A DNA stretch of 64,000 nucleotides from Phallus indusiatus (lineage: Eukaryota; Basidiomycota; Agaricomycetes; Phallales; Phallaceae). Under the pieces are notes generated by a model. It saw only the letters and a program-made list of their open reading frames with translations. It made no database searches and was not told the origin of the DNA. The stretch is taken from assembly GCA_027605045.1 (NCBI GenBank), contig JAQFWX010000135.1, forward strand, positions 1 through 64,000, written 5' to 3'. Below, one piece after another: positions 22,667-35,539 of this stretch (position 1 is the stretch's first letter; the number at the start of each line of letters is the position of its first letter). Both the position numbers and the translations under genes were made by a program.

Positions 22667-24206
22667 ATGTCATACTTCATGAACACTACTCAGGTCTTAT
22701 TAACCCATGAAATAAACGAATATATCCAACGCGCTCAAACAAGGTATGGTTGCTATCGAGGCTCGCGATCACAGTTGCGAAGTTCTAAACAATTTTCTTT
22801 TAGTTCTAGGACTTCTTACGTCCTCATCGTTAATACGAGTAAGTTGTACATAAACAACTGGAATCTCGAATGATCCTTATTACCTGCCAAAGTTATATTG
22901 CTGTACGAATTCTTGGCTAATCTCGACGACGAAATCAAATATATTTGGAGAAAGAAAATTGGCATGATGATGAATCTTCACTATGCGCTGGCACGCTACG
23001 GGTCTCTAGTCACATTCATTTCGGCCACTGTTATGAATCTCCTTGAGGTGAATTATCATCTTTATCAAAATCAAAAGCCTGGCTGCCTGGGTTAACATGA
23101 CACTTCGATCTCCTTACTTGCGCCCAAGGTTTATGCCAGGTTGGTTTAATGTGACATTCTTCTTCAATTACTCACAATTATGTGGCAGCATCAAGCCATC
23201 TTTAATTACGAGGACTTTTCCGCGGGTAGCAAATCTCCTGTCATATTGTGGAATTGAAGGTATTAAATCTTTCGTATCGCATAGTGATTCCAACAAATTG
23301 AAAGTGATTTATAAGGACATTTGCTCTTTCGTTTTTATGGTATGACTGGAAAAAACAAAAGACTCCTCGCTGTCATGTCTATCTTTATATTATCCGACTT
23401 TGCTTTAAATATCACTCGTAAGTCTCGGTCACCCTTGCTGTCATCCCTTAGTTGAGGCTTCTCAGATATTGCTTTGTCGGCTCGCCCCAGGACTCCAAAC
23501 GATCAATGGTCCAGAAATGAAAGAATCACGCGGTAAGTTTCACAGTCGATGACGTTGATACTTTATGATAATTTTTATTGACGAATTTCTCTCAACAGGA
23601 GTAAGTCGTAATTAGTTAAGCGCACCCAAACACATGTTCAAACACATGAGCAAGTCATTTTTGTCCTCCAGGGCGTCTTTATGGCCGTCTTTAACGCTCT
23701 AGTTTTCCTCTCGGGTACGTTATATATGACTGTTAGGATATGGAGATTGGAACGCTTTCTGGGCACATCTCATGACATGACTCGAGAATTTGTGTCAAAA
23801 CAAGGTAATAATATCTTCTCTCTCTGAATTTTGCAGTTTAAAATAACCTCCAGTAGGGTTTTTGAGATTCAGGTTGGTCGTTTGTATCCATTTTGATGAT
23901 TAAGACTTATAAGAATCTTGCCTAAAAGTTTCACCGTGATAACGATAACCACCGTCACTGCTACTTTGGTGAGTAAGGTTCTCGTTATCGCGATACCTTC
24001 AGGTCCTGAATATGAACGTCCCCCAACAGATTCGTCCATCCGAGGTACATATATCATCTTCTGTTCAAGTTGGAAAAACCCTTTTGATACATGACAACTC
24101 AGAGTATATTTTCTACACCTTCAACTCCTTTTCAAAACAGGTCAGTCGTCATCAAATCACTGGAGGGGTTACTAATCCATTTTCTCCCTTTCACATAGTC
24201 TGTTGA
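22667..24206 (+). CDS. Probable DUF6533-type multi-span membrane protein
   Basis: Starting at 22667, short exons splice as 22667-22743, about 22802-22839 and 22892-23046. They give an N-terminal segment ending LLYEFLANLDDEIKYIW, the hallmark of agaricomycete DUF6533 proteins (seven-helix-like, function unknown). Further exon-like blocks in consistent order are RFYGMTGKNKRLLAVMSI (about 23325-23408), GVFMAVFNALVFLS (about 23672-23714), IWRLERFLGTSHDMTREF (about 23738-23800) and SFTVITITTVTATL (about 23930-23970). The span from 23047 to 23320 does not yield a clean exon, so the model is incomplete and the gene could be decaying. DUF6533 proteins are abundant and lineage-specific in mushrooms. 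Confidence 0.55.
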
Positions 24207-25955
24207 TTGTAATCCCGTGTCGAATCATGCTAAAACTCAAGCAACTCAGCAGAAAGTGTTCGCCGACTGATAAAACCTTCACGTCTCACAATTTTAAGGC
24301 CAGAGACGTTAATCGCCCAATCAAGTTTGTAACAGGCTCGGAATTAAAAATGATGTGGCAGTGAACTGTCTTTCCAAAATTGTTGCATTTTTCTGCTCAC
24401 AGGCATTCTGAATTGTTATCTTCGAACATTGACAAGAAATGGAGAATAATTTACTTGTGTAAACTTACCTCGACGTGTCATGTTCTGAAAAGTTTCAGAG
24501 TACCAACGGTCGTGATTTCACAATAGTAAATTATAAGAGTGTACGTATTGTGTTCGGGTGAATTCCTATTTCCACAATACGTAGCCTAATGTTTTCTCCT
24601 GTGCCTTATCTAAGTTGGCAGGTCGTTAAGCTAGATCATCCTCGATATTTAAGGGAAGTTCATTTTGCCACGTTAACTAGACGAAATATGAAACCAAAAC
24701 AAGACTAGTCTCAATAACAGCAACTCAATTCCCACTGTCAAATCTCAGGCCGATAACGTATACGTCATGTCAAATACGCACTAGGTTAAGTTCGTAAATA
24801 ATGTGAACACATCATACATGCTGGTCCCGCAATTAAACTCATGTACCAGATGATACTAATCGTACTAGTGACAGAATTTCTTGCATATTTCTCGGAAGGA
24901 GTCGGTAGCTAACAGTATTTAGACTAGCCTTTTGAGACAAAACTGAACAGCCGTCCGTATCGAACAGGTTGCCTTTTGGCTTATTGTAATTCCGGCCGGT
25001 GAGCCTAGTGGCCACCCCCGTCGGGCTTCCGCCAATGGAACAAGCTGTTTAGAAGCACGGTTAAATTCGCCATTGTAGGCTTGTCGGATACCTCGTTTCT
25101 TTCTCAAAAGTCAAAAAACCGTCGGCTGGAAAATTCGGTGCCCAACGGTCCATATGTGATACATGTGATGGTTCAAATACTTGTTCAGCGGTTGGTTATT
25201 TACTTAGCTTAAAACGGTTATCCTAACCCCCTTGAACGTGTCTGAAGATATCGGGCGAGATGTAACTGTAGCTCGAATAGATGACCTCCCGCAGTAAGGG
25301 AATAAGTCCCCATAAACGTTGACACTAGAATACGGGATGATTAGCGGCATAAGTTGTATTAATAAACCTTACCCTTAGTTTACAATCATCACGAATTTCG
25401 GTTCAACGGTGACACCGACAAGAGAATGACCGCACCCCAGATTTCTGAATCGAGTCTTTTAGCAGTCATGTCGTGATAGATACATATGTATGCATATGTA
25501 TGCAAACTGTCCATGTGTTGGTTTGAACGCTAACCCAAAGTTAGATACTATCAGTACACAAATAACAATAACAAAGTGGCAGTAGCACCCCTTTGATTGA
25601 TCAGTGACACTTTCGGGGACAAAGCCAAGATTTAGGTACCCAAAGATGGTTTTATAGTTACACGCTCGACCCAATCGCAGGACTCAATTCCAAAACTGTC
25701 CATGCGTCAAAGATCTTCAACAAATGTTGGATTAATATGTAGAGTCAGGTACATTTTAGTATACAACTTGGACAGTGTGTAACGAATGCCGGGATGATTA
25801 CAAGGGGTGGACATATATATGTAAAACATATTCAGATCAATGGTGCAGGAAATTAACTACTTCCGTCAGTAGTAAGGTGGATAATGTTGGACAGCACAAT
25901 AAATTCGAAAACGACAACTTGAGGGAGAAAATTACAACTTCTTGAGCATATTTTA
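24207..25955. other. Intergenic, no supported gene
   Basis: About 1.75 kb. Only short open frames without motifs. A tatgtatgcatatgtatgc microrepeat occurs near 25484. Confidence 0.6.
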
Positions 25956-28900
25956 CTATAGATCGGACTCCATGTAATCGTCGTCCTTTATTTTACCCTT
26001 CTTCAAAGCTGGTGGAGATGTTTCCCGGTGTGGCGAGACTTGTCGTTTAGTACCTCTGTCAGTGGATGAGGATACCGACGAAGATTCACTTTGCACAGGA
26101 ATTTGAAAATACTTCCGTATCCACAAATCAGATGGCGACGCCACGACAGGTTTGCGATTAACCTTGTACTGCATCGGGAAAATAAGGGTGAAGAGAAAAA
26201 AGGGAAAATTAGATAAAACACCCAAGAAAATGAGACGAATGCACAACGAACCATTTCCAATTCGGGTTTTCCGCGCCACTTTGAAACGGCCTCGCAGAAT
26301 TGAAGAACGGCACGTTCGACGGGTTCTGCAGGATACTTAGCTGATAATCCGGTCAAATGCGTTGCAAGATCAGGACATGTATGGGGAATCTCCAGGAACT
26401 TTGAAATTGAAAAAGAAAAGAAAATTAAACTCCTTTAAGTAATGAACACGGAAAAAAGAGAAAGAAACGAGCTTACTTCCGTAATCCTGGCCTCCATCGC
26501 AGAAATATATTCACGCTCAGGGGGACTGACTTCTTTACGAGACGTCTTGGGGTGCTTCCCGAAGCCTTCGAATAGGATATGACATGCTTCAATTAAACTG
26601 GGCGTGCCTTCGGGAAGGTACTCGTCATCTTCTTCATCGACAGGTTTTCGCTGGGGCTCGGAATCCTCAGGAGCGCGAGTAGAATTTTGCGGTGGGGTAG
26701 TAGTGTTGTCCTCCACGCCAAGACCCATACCCATCAGAATTTCCGCGTATTTGCTACCTTTCCATCCACGACTGACGTAACCCTCAAGAACCGCTCTCGT
26801 AATGAGTCCGCAAAGTAGGGAATACCACGCCCGGGTGGGCTTATGCGACATGCCCTCTTCGCTGGTATGACTACTATCGACATGAGAATGATGACGGTGG
26901 TGGTGGGAATGATGATGATGATGATGTTGTTGTTGTTGGTCGGGATCCTGGCTGAGAAGATCTCGTTCATCTCGTTCATCCTCTTCAGACGGAGAAGGAG
27001 AAGGAGAAGACCTCGATTTCGAACCAACACTTTCCGAGTCGCCAATGTCATACTCTTGCAGTTCAGAAATAATGTAGGCACTAAGTCGCATAAAGTCGGA
27101 AATCAAGTCGGCTAACACGCTACCCGTTTGTTTAGATGACCGTCGTCGGCGATCAAGGAACCAAGAACCCGAAGTCGACAGGAGACCCGCTCCGATTCGT
27201 GTTCGTGCATCTGAATTACGCACACATATGGTACATTTTTCACGCAGATGCCTCGAGCAGAGAGTTTTTAGCTTTTCGATGGGATAACCTGACGGGGTTG
27301 GTGCAGGTTGAGTGGACTTGGTGCCTGACGACCCAAAGGACAGAAGGGTAATTGAGGAAGAAAGTCGGCCAATGCCTTCAGGAGCTGCAGCTAGTGAACC
27401 CGAGCTACATCCGAGAGCATAAAGTTCCCTGGCTCTACCGGAGGCTTGTTTAGGAGACCGAAGGACAGAAGACTGATTTTGGGCGGCTGCCTTATGGGAA
27501 TCATCTAAGATATTCGGAGAAGAGAGACGCCAGTTCAGAAGACCCCCTGCACTTACGTGAGGGACAGGAACTCTAGAGTGTGGAAAGGGCGATGATGACG
27601 GCAGTGATGGTCCGACTCGCAGACCGGTGGGATTGGAGCTTTCGGACTGTGGTTTCGGCTCATCTTTGGCTGGTTTCGCTTGTTTGGATAACGACTAAAA
27701 AGATAATTTCAGCTCATAAGAAAAAGAAAAGAAAAAACAAATGGGATAAAAATAACACACTTCAGATGAATTGTTCCACGAAAAAATAAAAGGCTTAGCA
27801 TCTTCGGTAAAGCCCCCTTTTGACGACGGTACGTCTGAGCCGGAGGCGGAAGGAAGTGGTAATGTACGGAAGGAGGAAGCTGGCTTTGTTACAGCAGAGG
27901 AAAGTGATTGATTTGATATTTGGTACAATATTTCCAAATCGACCGGGAGTGTATCCACAATAGAAGCACGTGAAGTGAACGAGGTAGTAAGAGTAGTTGC
28001 GGTAGGGGAACTGGAGGATTCCGCAGCGCTGGCTGATGATGGTGATAGTGGCGATGATAATGATGATGATAACAACTTGGGCGAGCCAAAGAGATCATCC
28101 ACGATCCGCAGTAGCATCAGAGCAAGGCGAAGTCTGTTCGGCATCGTTCTAAGCGACTCGGGTGAGGACAGGTTGATGGACATGGGATACAGGGTTGGGT
28201 CATCTGTCTGCGGGAATGAGACAGGCGGAGAAGTCAGCGGTTGAAGGAGAACAGCAAACAAGACTTTTTGCATCCCATCCGCCCGCGCTGAGAGAAAGGG
28301 AGCATGTCGTCTGTTGTGAGAGGCAGCGCGCCGACGTTGGCTTGCACGAATGTCCTCGTCATCACCCTCTTCATCGTCATCTTCATCACCAGCAACATCC
28401 ATCTTTGTTCGGTTTGTTCCGGTGCTCCGACCTGGTTTAAGACTCTGCCCATAGAGAAACTCTGGCGCAACCTCTTCTTCTTCACGTTCATCTTCTTCGT
28501 CATCACTGCTGGCGACATCGATTTCCGGCGGATCACCAAAGTTCCCATGCTGGTGCTGTGGGCCAACATGAAGGGCGTGAAAGCCAATTTCGTTTTTTTT
28601 TCGCTCCAAATCCGTTTCCTCATGCCAAGCATGACTGGTTAGTTTTACATACATCCCCAATTCGCAACGGGCTTGAGCAAAACGAGTACGAACGAGTCGC
28701 CATATCGTGTGATCGATAATTAACGCGCGGGTGGTCTTTTTTCGTGGGGGAAGGACATGGAGATGGTGAGATTGCGGATGAGCAGGTACCACAAATTGTC
28801 TAGAAGACTCTGAAGGCTTGCTTTGTACGGGGAAGGAGATGTTCAGTCGAGAGCTGGAGGCATTGGATGGCTGCCTAGAAAGGGTAGCCATGGATTAGTC

Positions 28901-29178
28901 ATGAGATGCGCGCGGGAAGAACAGGAGCGAATTAGTGACGTGGCGATGCAGGCGACACATGCGTGTCTGTCACCAATGGCTTGCCCTGGTACTTACATCG
29001 GGTAGGAAATTGTTATTGATGGGCGGGAACGATAGGAGGAGGCTGGTGTCTGTGGTGAGGACGCTCGAGAAGAGGCGGTTGATGATGATGGAGACGAAGA
29101 AATGTCGTCGGTCATTACTTCATCCTCATCGATCTCGCTGTTTGCTTGAATGGAAATCGAACTTCCGACATCAGACAT
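25956..29178 (-). CDS. Conserved-looking 957-aa protein of unknown function, acidic and His-rich tracts
   Basis: Five exons (29178-28997, 28874-27761, 27694-26477, 26398-26252 and 26168-25956) join in phase to 957 aa. I do not recognise a named domain. Segments that look conserved rather than low-complexity are TTRALIIDHTIWRLVRTRF followed by QARCELGM; MPNRLRLALMLLRIVDDLF; and SWFLDRRRRSSKQTGSVLAD followed by LISDFMRLSAYIISEL. Between them lie Ser-rich stretches, acidic runs (DDEEDEREEEE, DEDDDEEGDDED) and a QQQQ-plus-poly-His tract with about 15 His in 20 residues (near residues 660-690). The C-terminus is basic (KKGKIKDDD). The composition suggests a soluble nuclear or cytosolic scaffold, but that is only inference. 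The donor-like GTAAGT at 27556 is not needed because the frame stays open. Confidence 0.82.
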
Positions 29179-31460
29179 AATTTAAAAACACTTGGTGTGG
29201 TGACTTTTCCGTGGAAGTGAATAAATACGGCTACAGGTGAAGGGAGTTGGCCTGCGAGGCAAGGAGCAATTAAACAATATCAGACGACATACTTAAGTAG
29301 TAGCTGGTTCTGGCGTAGTACACGTCGACCAGATAAAGTAAAATCAAAGAGAGGGAAGATGGGATCGTTAAGGGGAGGGAGGGAATGAGCATTCTCGGCA
29401 TGGGATCTAGCCTGTATAAATGTCTTTTGGAAGTCCCGGGCGAGAAAAAGTCTGGAAAAGAGATGTCATGCTTACTCGGTTGAAGTCGGGACTAATAAGT
29501 TGCTGCAGGTCTGATGGGCGAAGGAAACAAATCTGAGAGAATAGGCAGGCGCCGACTTATCGCTTTTCCAAAAATCAAAAAGCGATAAAATAATTAAGGG
29601 ACGAACGGCACCGTATAGAAGCTTTCAAGTTGGCCCTACACACCGTGGCCGTGGCTGACACTGGCGCATGGCGACTCTGGCGGACACGCGTAAGTAAATC
29701 CAACATGCGCCCTAACCGACGCCGGTGGAGTACCATAGTGTTGGTTCCGTTAGACATATTAGTACTGTTTTCTTTTGCAAGTGTCGTCGAAAAGGCACTT
29801 GACGCGGAAGGAGATAATATTGTTGGAGATCTCGCGCCCGGCACAGTCTTCCCAGACAGAAAATTAAACAAAGAATAACCTTCTGGCCACTCGTATTCAT
29901 CCCGCGCGGATGCCTTCGGGATAGCTTCAGGGTAATCACTTTGAATCCGACATGCGATGTGATGGATTACCTGATCCGTATGCCTTATTTAGGCTCGGAT
30001 ATCTCAATTCGCATTCACAGGCAAAAATAATTATTACCCACCTACCCTTTTCTGCAAAAACCATAAACACAAAATAACGGAAAATACCATGTCAATATAT
30101 TGTATTTCGATCATGCAGATCTGTTCGTCTCCGTTGGGTTCGTTGCAAAGCAGCTCACATGAACGTTATCACGTGAGATTCCGACTCGACTTCATTTGGT
30201 AAAGAAGAGAATACTGGGCATATATTCTCCACAACGTACCATGTTGAGGTTCTTGCTCAAGTCAGTCGTCCTCCTCGCCACTAATAACCCGGGCCGTCGA
30301 GTAGTTCAGTAATACATCAGTCATGTTTATATGAACCATAGGATAATTTATTCAAACCTGTCCGGCAAACGAAAGAAGTTGATCTTCATGTATCATTAAT
30401 ATCATTCGCCAGCTAGATCGGATACTTCATTGGGGGAAAACAATTGGAAAAGGGACAAATCTCTCTATTTACCTTTCTGCATCGGTTTTGTGATTTGAAT
30501 AATAAATAAATAAATACGAGCATTGCGAGGGTTGCTCCTGTTTTACGATTCTGCACGGGGAAATTACCCCCTGACCGAAAGCTATCCTGACCCAGGCATA
30601 ATAAGCTTGAGCTTCAAGCATCTCTATATGTAAGACTTGACATGAGTTTACTGATATTAAAGGGAATGTGAAACGCACGCTATCAAAGACGAAAATAGGC
30701 TCTACAGCAAGGACAAATCTTTCAAATGTTAAGGTTTGATTGTATCTCAGATTTTGACGCATCTCGACCAACAAAATTTTTTCAGCAGCAAGTTTAGCTT
30801 TTAAAAATAGGCATTCATGCCGACGGAGTCGTGGAGTAGTAGAAAGCCTGCGAAAAAAAACCGCATAAAGAAAGTATCCCTTTCTGATAGAAATCTGACA
30901 AGATACATGGTCTAGAATAGTCTTCAGTCAAAAAGGCAAGAAATGCGCAGCTCGTGTCTAAAGATTGGAGAGAAGCTCACGGCGTGGAATCCAAAGTTTA
31001 ACCACAGTTTTTGATTTCTCCCATGCATGTACATCTACATTCCGTCGCCGAACGGAATTTCTATCATGTTTTTAGCGAGAGCGGTTTCCGTTCGTTCGCC
31101 TCTCGCCTAGAAAGCTTGATTTAAAAGCGGAATCAACGAAATATTCGCAGGTGATTTCACGTCTGTAGCTTGGCGCACCGCCACCTCCGCAAACGATCTC
31201 GACTCCGGATTCGCAGGTCGTTGGTGAAGCCTAAACGAAAGAACGGAACAAAATTTCAGTTTGAAATTAAAAACAGTAATTTGTTGGGATGTGTCTCGAG
31301 TATATTTACACGTCGCTTCCACTGCCACGGCGAAGAACGCGGAACGAGCGCTATCATCTAGAATTTGTGTCAACCGCAAACTTACATGGATGGTACCGGT
31401 GTTTTTTTTTTCACTTCTCACTCGTTCATCTCAGTTCGACATACGCCTTCTTGGTTGTGG
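29179..31460. other. Intergenic, no supported gene
   Basis: About 2.3 kb. Overlapping open frames on both strands at 29575-29939 and 31107-31421 have no recognisable motifs and no splice-linked continuation I could confirm. Confidence 0.5.
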
Positions 31461-32320
31461 AATAGTGATTGATTTCAAAGATAATCGGATCGGAATTCGC
31501 GGAAAGAGCTCCAATCATTCGAAAATCATGTCACCAAGCACCAGCTTTGGTTTCTTTCATCCGTCTCGGAGACTCACTTCTATGCTCGACACGATGTCCT
31601 TCCGACTTCAAATTAATTCAATTGAACGGAGTTCCTTTCATCATTGGCTGCTACCCGATGACGTTCTCTGGAAAAGAACAGCTGGAAGAAGTAAACAAAC
31701 AGGGTTGAGATTAGTTAATTACATACCACGCTTTCTTCCGAACTCCAAATCCGACCCTGCACAAATTTTGTCTGACTTTCTCCCGGTTCTCCACGACTCG
31801 AATCTGAAAACGAATCTCATTCGTTTTTTGAATCATTTACTGATCGCTGTCCCCAGCGCCATCCATCATCATCTCTATTTTTTTACCTGGTTTTTGAGCA
31901 TTCCGCAAGGTTTTCATTGTTAAAATAACTGGTTCAACTCTTCAGAAAATTATTATTTCGTTGTTTGCATACTACTAGATGCGAACAAGCATTCCGAGAC
32001 CGGAATTCTTAAAAGTTATCTCGCCGATGTCATCTTCAGGGCTACCGACATCCCGGCCTCAGCCGTGAACAGACTGAACCGGAAAAAAATCTGCAGACTC
32101 ATTACACGCGTACGAATCCGTTTATTTTTCCTATCTCCACGCCATTCAATTACTCACTTGGGACTACTTCCCTGCAATAACGAAGTTCATTTTTTATCTG
32201 TCCCCACGCACGCCGTGGCACAGTGCAGAACAACTGGTCACGTTAGTCCGCGACTTGAGACTTCCTACTATTTTGACATCTTCCCTGTTGTACGACTCCC
32301 CTCCATATCAACTTTTTAAT
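31461..32320 (+). other. Possible unrecognised gene or remnant
   Basis: On + several adjacent blocks have protein-like content in shifting frames: 31736-31918 (NYIPRFLPNSKSDPAQI ... LNHLLIAVPSAI), 31980-32085 (HSETGILKSYLADVIFRATD) and about 32090-32285 (ADSLHAYESVYFSYLHAIQ ... WHSAEQLVTLVRDLRLPT). Joining them needs introns near 31935-31978 and around 32090. The first block has no clear start. It may be an F-box- or BTB-like agaricomycete protein or its remnant. I cannot assign it. Confidence 0.3.
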
Positions 32321-34745
32321 AATAAGTCTTGCTTTTTCATTGACCATTGCATAACACAACAGGCAAACCAGTGCTATATATGTATAGTGATGAAGGGTTC
32401 GTCATTTAAGTTGTCCTACTAGTACCCTGACCTCAAACGATCTGAACAACTTTTGTTCCCGTTTCCACAGAATGATCTGCAGTTCTCATTATCTCAGACA
32501 CTCCTCGTAATACGTATTTGCTGTTCTGATGGGCTACTTTCAAAGAACTTGAGTTTCAGACTGTAAAGACAGCCAAAAGTATCGGCGGCGTCTCTGTTCT
32601 AAGACACTTACAAGAAGAGAAGGGAACCCCCGAACATAAAAGGATAATACGGAAACTTAAATCCACGATCAGTCATTTCTCAGTTTCAGTCCTATACTAT
32701 CGACACCCCGCGACTCAGATCCTGAGGCCTGAGGCCTGACGTGAACAGCATGCCAAACAGGCTCTGAAAGTATGTCAGCACTCCAATCCTATCTCTAGAG
32801 TCATGGTATGTGTTGATCCTCTTTTATCGCGTTTTCTCTGAGGTTTCATCAACCTATTCAGGGAAGATCAGTTTGTAGAAAGGGCGGTACGGCCCCATCA
32901 ATTACATACATATTTATGTACACCATCCATCGTGCTATCCAGATATTGGTCATGATACATAATAGTAATCTCTAATGGATCAGGGTCTCGGTATTATTTT
33001 TTCCCTGGTATCTTGGATATAAAACCGTTTTCAACATCTGCAAGTTTGATCAGCAAATCTCACTAGATAATTCTGTCATTTGAAAGGTCAGGTCAAGCCG
33101 TAAAGTTCTTCAAAACGATGCTGAAGTTGGTGTCCGTGATCGACAATTAACAATCAAACGGCAGTAATACTATGTATGTGAAAACCTCATAATTAATGAT
33201 TATTAAGTGATGACACACCTGCAAAACTGTCGTAAAGTCTGAAGTTCGGCTGTCATTTGCGGTTTCAGAATATGCATATACTACTATAATCTCAGCACCA
33301 AATATAGTTGAAAAATTTGGAGTGAACACTAGACATGCATATAGTACTGAAGAGTTAAGATCTTAAGACATAGCATGTCAGGGCGGAGCGACACCCCATA
33401 ATTCAATTGCACGTGTACACATTGGTTTGGCAGTATATGACTTGAACTTGAATTTTGAATCAGGGTGAGCAACGCGTAATCAAGGAAAGCTTCACTATCG
33501 ACCTGCTTTAGACCTTCCCTGAATGTGAGGTTTTCTACCCGCAATTTGCGGCCTAGTATTAGTTAGAGAAATAAATATAATAATGTAAGTGTAGTAATAA
33601 GCCAGATGTTCCCTAAAGAGATACATGCGTAAGAAGAGACTTGAAGGGGTGTCGATACGGGATTTGAATATTTATGGAATAGCAGAAACCATGGCGAAAA
33701 GGACTGGATAGAAGGAAGATTGATAAGAAACTTCTTTGAGAAAGTGGAGGCGTGCACTGACAAACTAAAGTTTAATCACCGGCAATACTACAGCCTTGTG
33801 CGGTTATAGTACCTGTGAAAAACTGATTGATACTACTCGACTAAACAGTCGTAGGGTGGTGGTCCTCATATAGCGATCCGCAGTCAATATGGGAAATATG
33901 GAAAATGCCACCTTCCTTTGCCAAGTTATGGGTATTACTGGTCCGCATTGTATCGACCTAAGTAACGCACAAATACAAAGTCCCAGATATTTGTTTTGTC
34001 GAATTATTCGAGCTGGATAGAAAAATGGGGCTCAGCGTCTTTATTGTAATAGTCAGTCTTCTTTCACAGCTCAGATTCACCAGGATTTAATTCAAACCTT
34101 ACTTTGAAATATGATCATCAAAAGACAGCCACGAGGGATTGGGAAGCCAATAATTCATCTTTTCAGGCTATGTTTTCTGTTGATTACGACGCATCTAGCC
34201 TTTGAATCTTCACCCAGCGAATGTTGTGGCTCACCATCAGCCATTAACGCGTCTAAAATAAGATGGTTGTGAAACCCTTTTGCGCCATCAATGATATCGA
34301 AAACATTCATCCTCGAAAACGTCCTCAGAACATTGGCTGATAAAGTTCTGAAAAAAACTCTCGCCGCCGACAGTAAAAACTCGATGTCGATACGCGGTCG
34401 CCTGGGTGGGCGATCGCAAGCGAGGCGCAAATACCAAACCGGGAAATGACGGGAGACCCGTTCTTTGATTTAGGCACAACTTTGAAGTCTTGAAATATGC
34501 ATAAAAGTGAAGAAATTTACTATTGTTGTACACTTTATCACGAAACTGTCTGGCGATAATAGGCAATAAATCTCTCGCTAACTAGATAGTAGATTTCTGT
34601 CGGGGAATGACGCCGAGCGGAATTTGGTATCGGAAGAGGGCAACCGAGCAATGGTCTCGCCTTAGGCTGGATGGAAAAATGTTTTATTTGATTTATGGTA
34701 ATGGCCATTGTACACACGTGTTTAGCGGATTTGGATGTTTTTGAT
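32321..34745. other. Intergenic, no supported gene
   Basis: About 2.4 kb, AT-rich. Open frames at 33329-33763 and 34155-34566 on - have no motifs. Confidence 0.55.
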
Positions 34746-35468
34746 TTAATGCTTGCCTACGGTGAGCTTGATACCATGTGTAAGGGCTCTGGAATAGGGA
34801 CAGAACTATACAAAACGTTGTCAGTTTGTATTGCATAGACTCAAGTGGAGCATATGGGACGTACTTCATGTGCTGCTTTAATAAGATCTTCATCGGCTAC
34901 ACCTTCAACCTTGATATCCACCGCAAGGCCAAAACCGGGAAGCTCATTAGGCTCGCCGATATGCACGTGAACATGGATCTTTGCATGTTCTATAGCACTC
35001 TTTTTCCCACGCTGATTAGCCACAAGCTGTAGTGCACCCAGAAAACAAGCTGAACATATAGAACAGAAGCAATAGAAAAAAAAAATTTATTGATTGATTA
35101 GTATGTATAAATGTATATGTGATCGGAAGAAGACGGATGAACGTACAGGCATAGCCTGAAGCGAAAAGCTGCTCGGGATTGTGTCCATGGCCAGATCCAC
35201 CCAAAGCTTTTGGAGTGGCGAGCTTGAAATCAATTGGTTCTGCGCCTTCTCCCTTAGAAACTACGTGACCATTGCGCCCAGCGCCCGACGCGATTGCGTG
35301 TGCAGTATACTATTAAATGTTTCAAGGTTACTTCAAGACGCGCACACACACACAAGTATAACGTTTGCGGCGAATTACCTTGCTATCCTTCAACGTCAGG
35401 ATTGTGCGTCTTTGGTGAATCTGTGAGAGACTCGAGCGGGGAACACGCGATGCGATTGACCGGAACAT
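34746..35468 (-). CDS. Ohr/OsmC-family peroxide-resistance protein
   Basis: Four exons (35468-35379, 35309-35147, 35049-34865 and 34805-34746) encode 165 aa. The first exon is basic and Ser/Arg-rich (MFRSIASRVPRSSLSQIHQR), fitting a mitochondrial presequence. The body matches the Ohr type: GGSGHGHNPEQLFASGYASC with the first redox Cys, CFLGALQ, FGLAVDI, and AAHEFCPYSRA with the second Cys. Ohr proteins reduce organic hydroperoxides with this Cys pair, in bacteria using lipoylated partners. Fungal homologues are common and probably of bacterial origin. Start chosen because it gives both the presequence and an in-phase first exon. Only 71 bp separate its ATG from the ATG of the divergent IPI3 gene. 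Confidence 0.9.
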
Positions 35469-35539
35469 TTGGGTGAGATGACACAGTGTGTGTAATGTGT
35501 GACACGGTGACAGTCACGTCAGTTTTCTTTTTTTGTTAG
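35469..35539. promoter_or_regulatory. 71-bp divergent promoter region between Ohr and IPI3
   Basis: The whole space between two divergently transcribed start codons. It contains tgtgtgtaatgtgtgacacgg and a T-rich stretch before the IPI3 ATG. Both promoters must overlap here or extend into the neighbouring first exon. Confidence 0.6.

Noticed and set aside
26843..27115. Met-rich open frame on + opposite the 957-aa gene.
   Set aside because: It is the antisense shadow of the poly-His and acidic codons.
27540..27570. GTAAGT donor inside the 957-aa gene.
   Set aside because: The frame stays open through the supposed intron for 400 codons, so no splice is needed.
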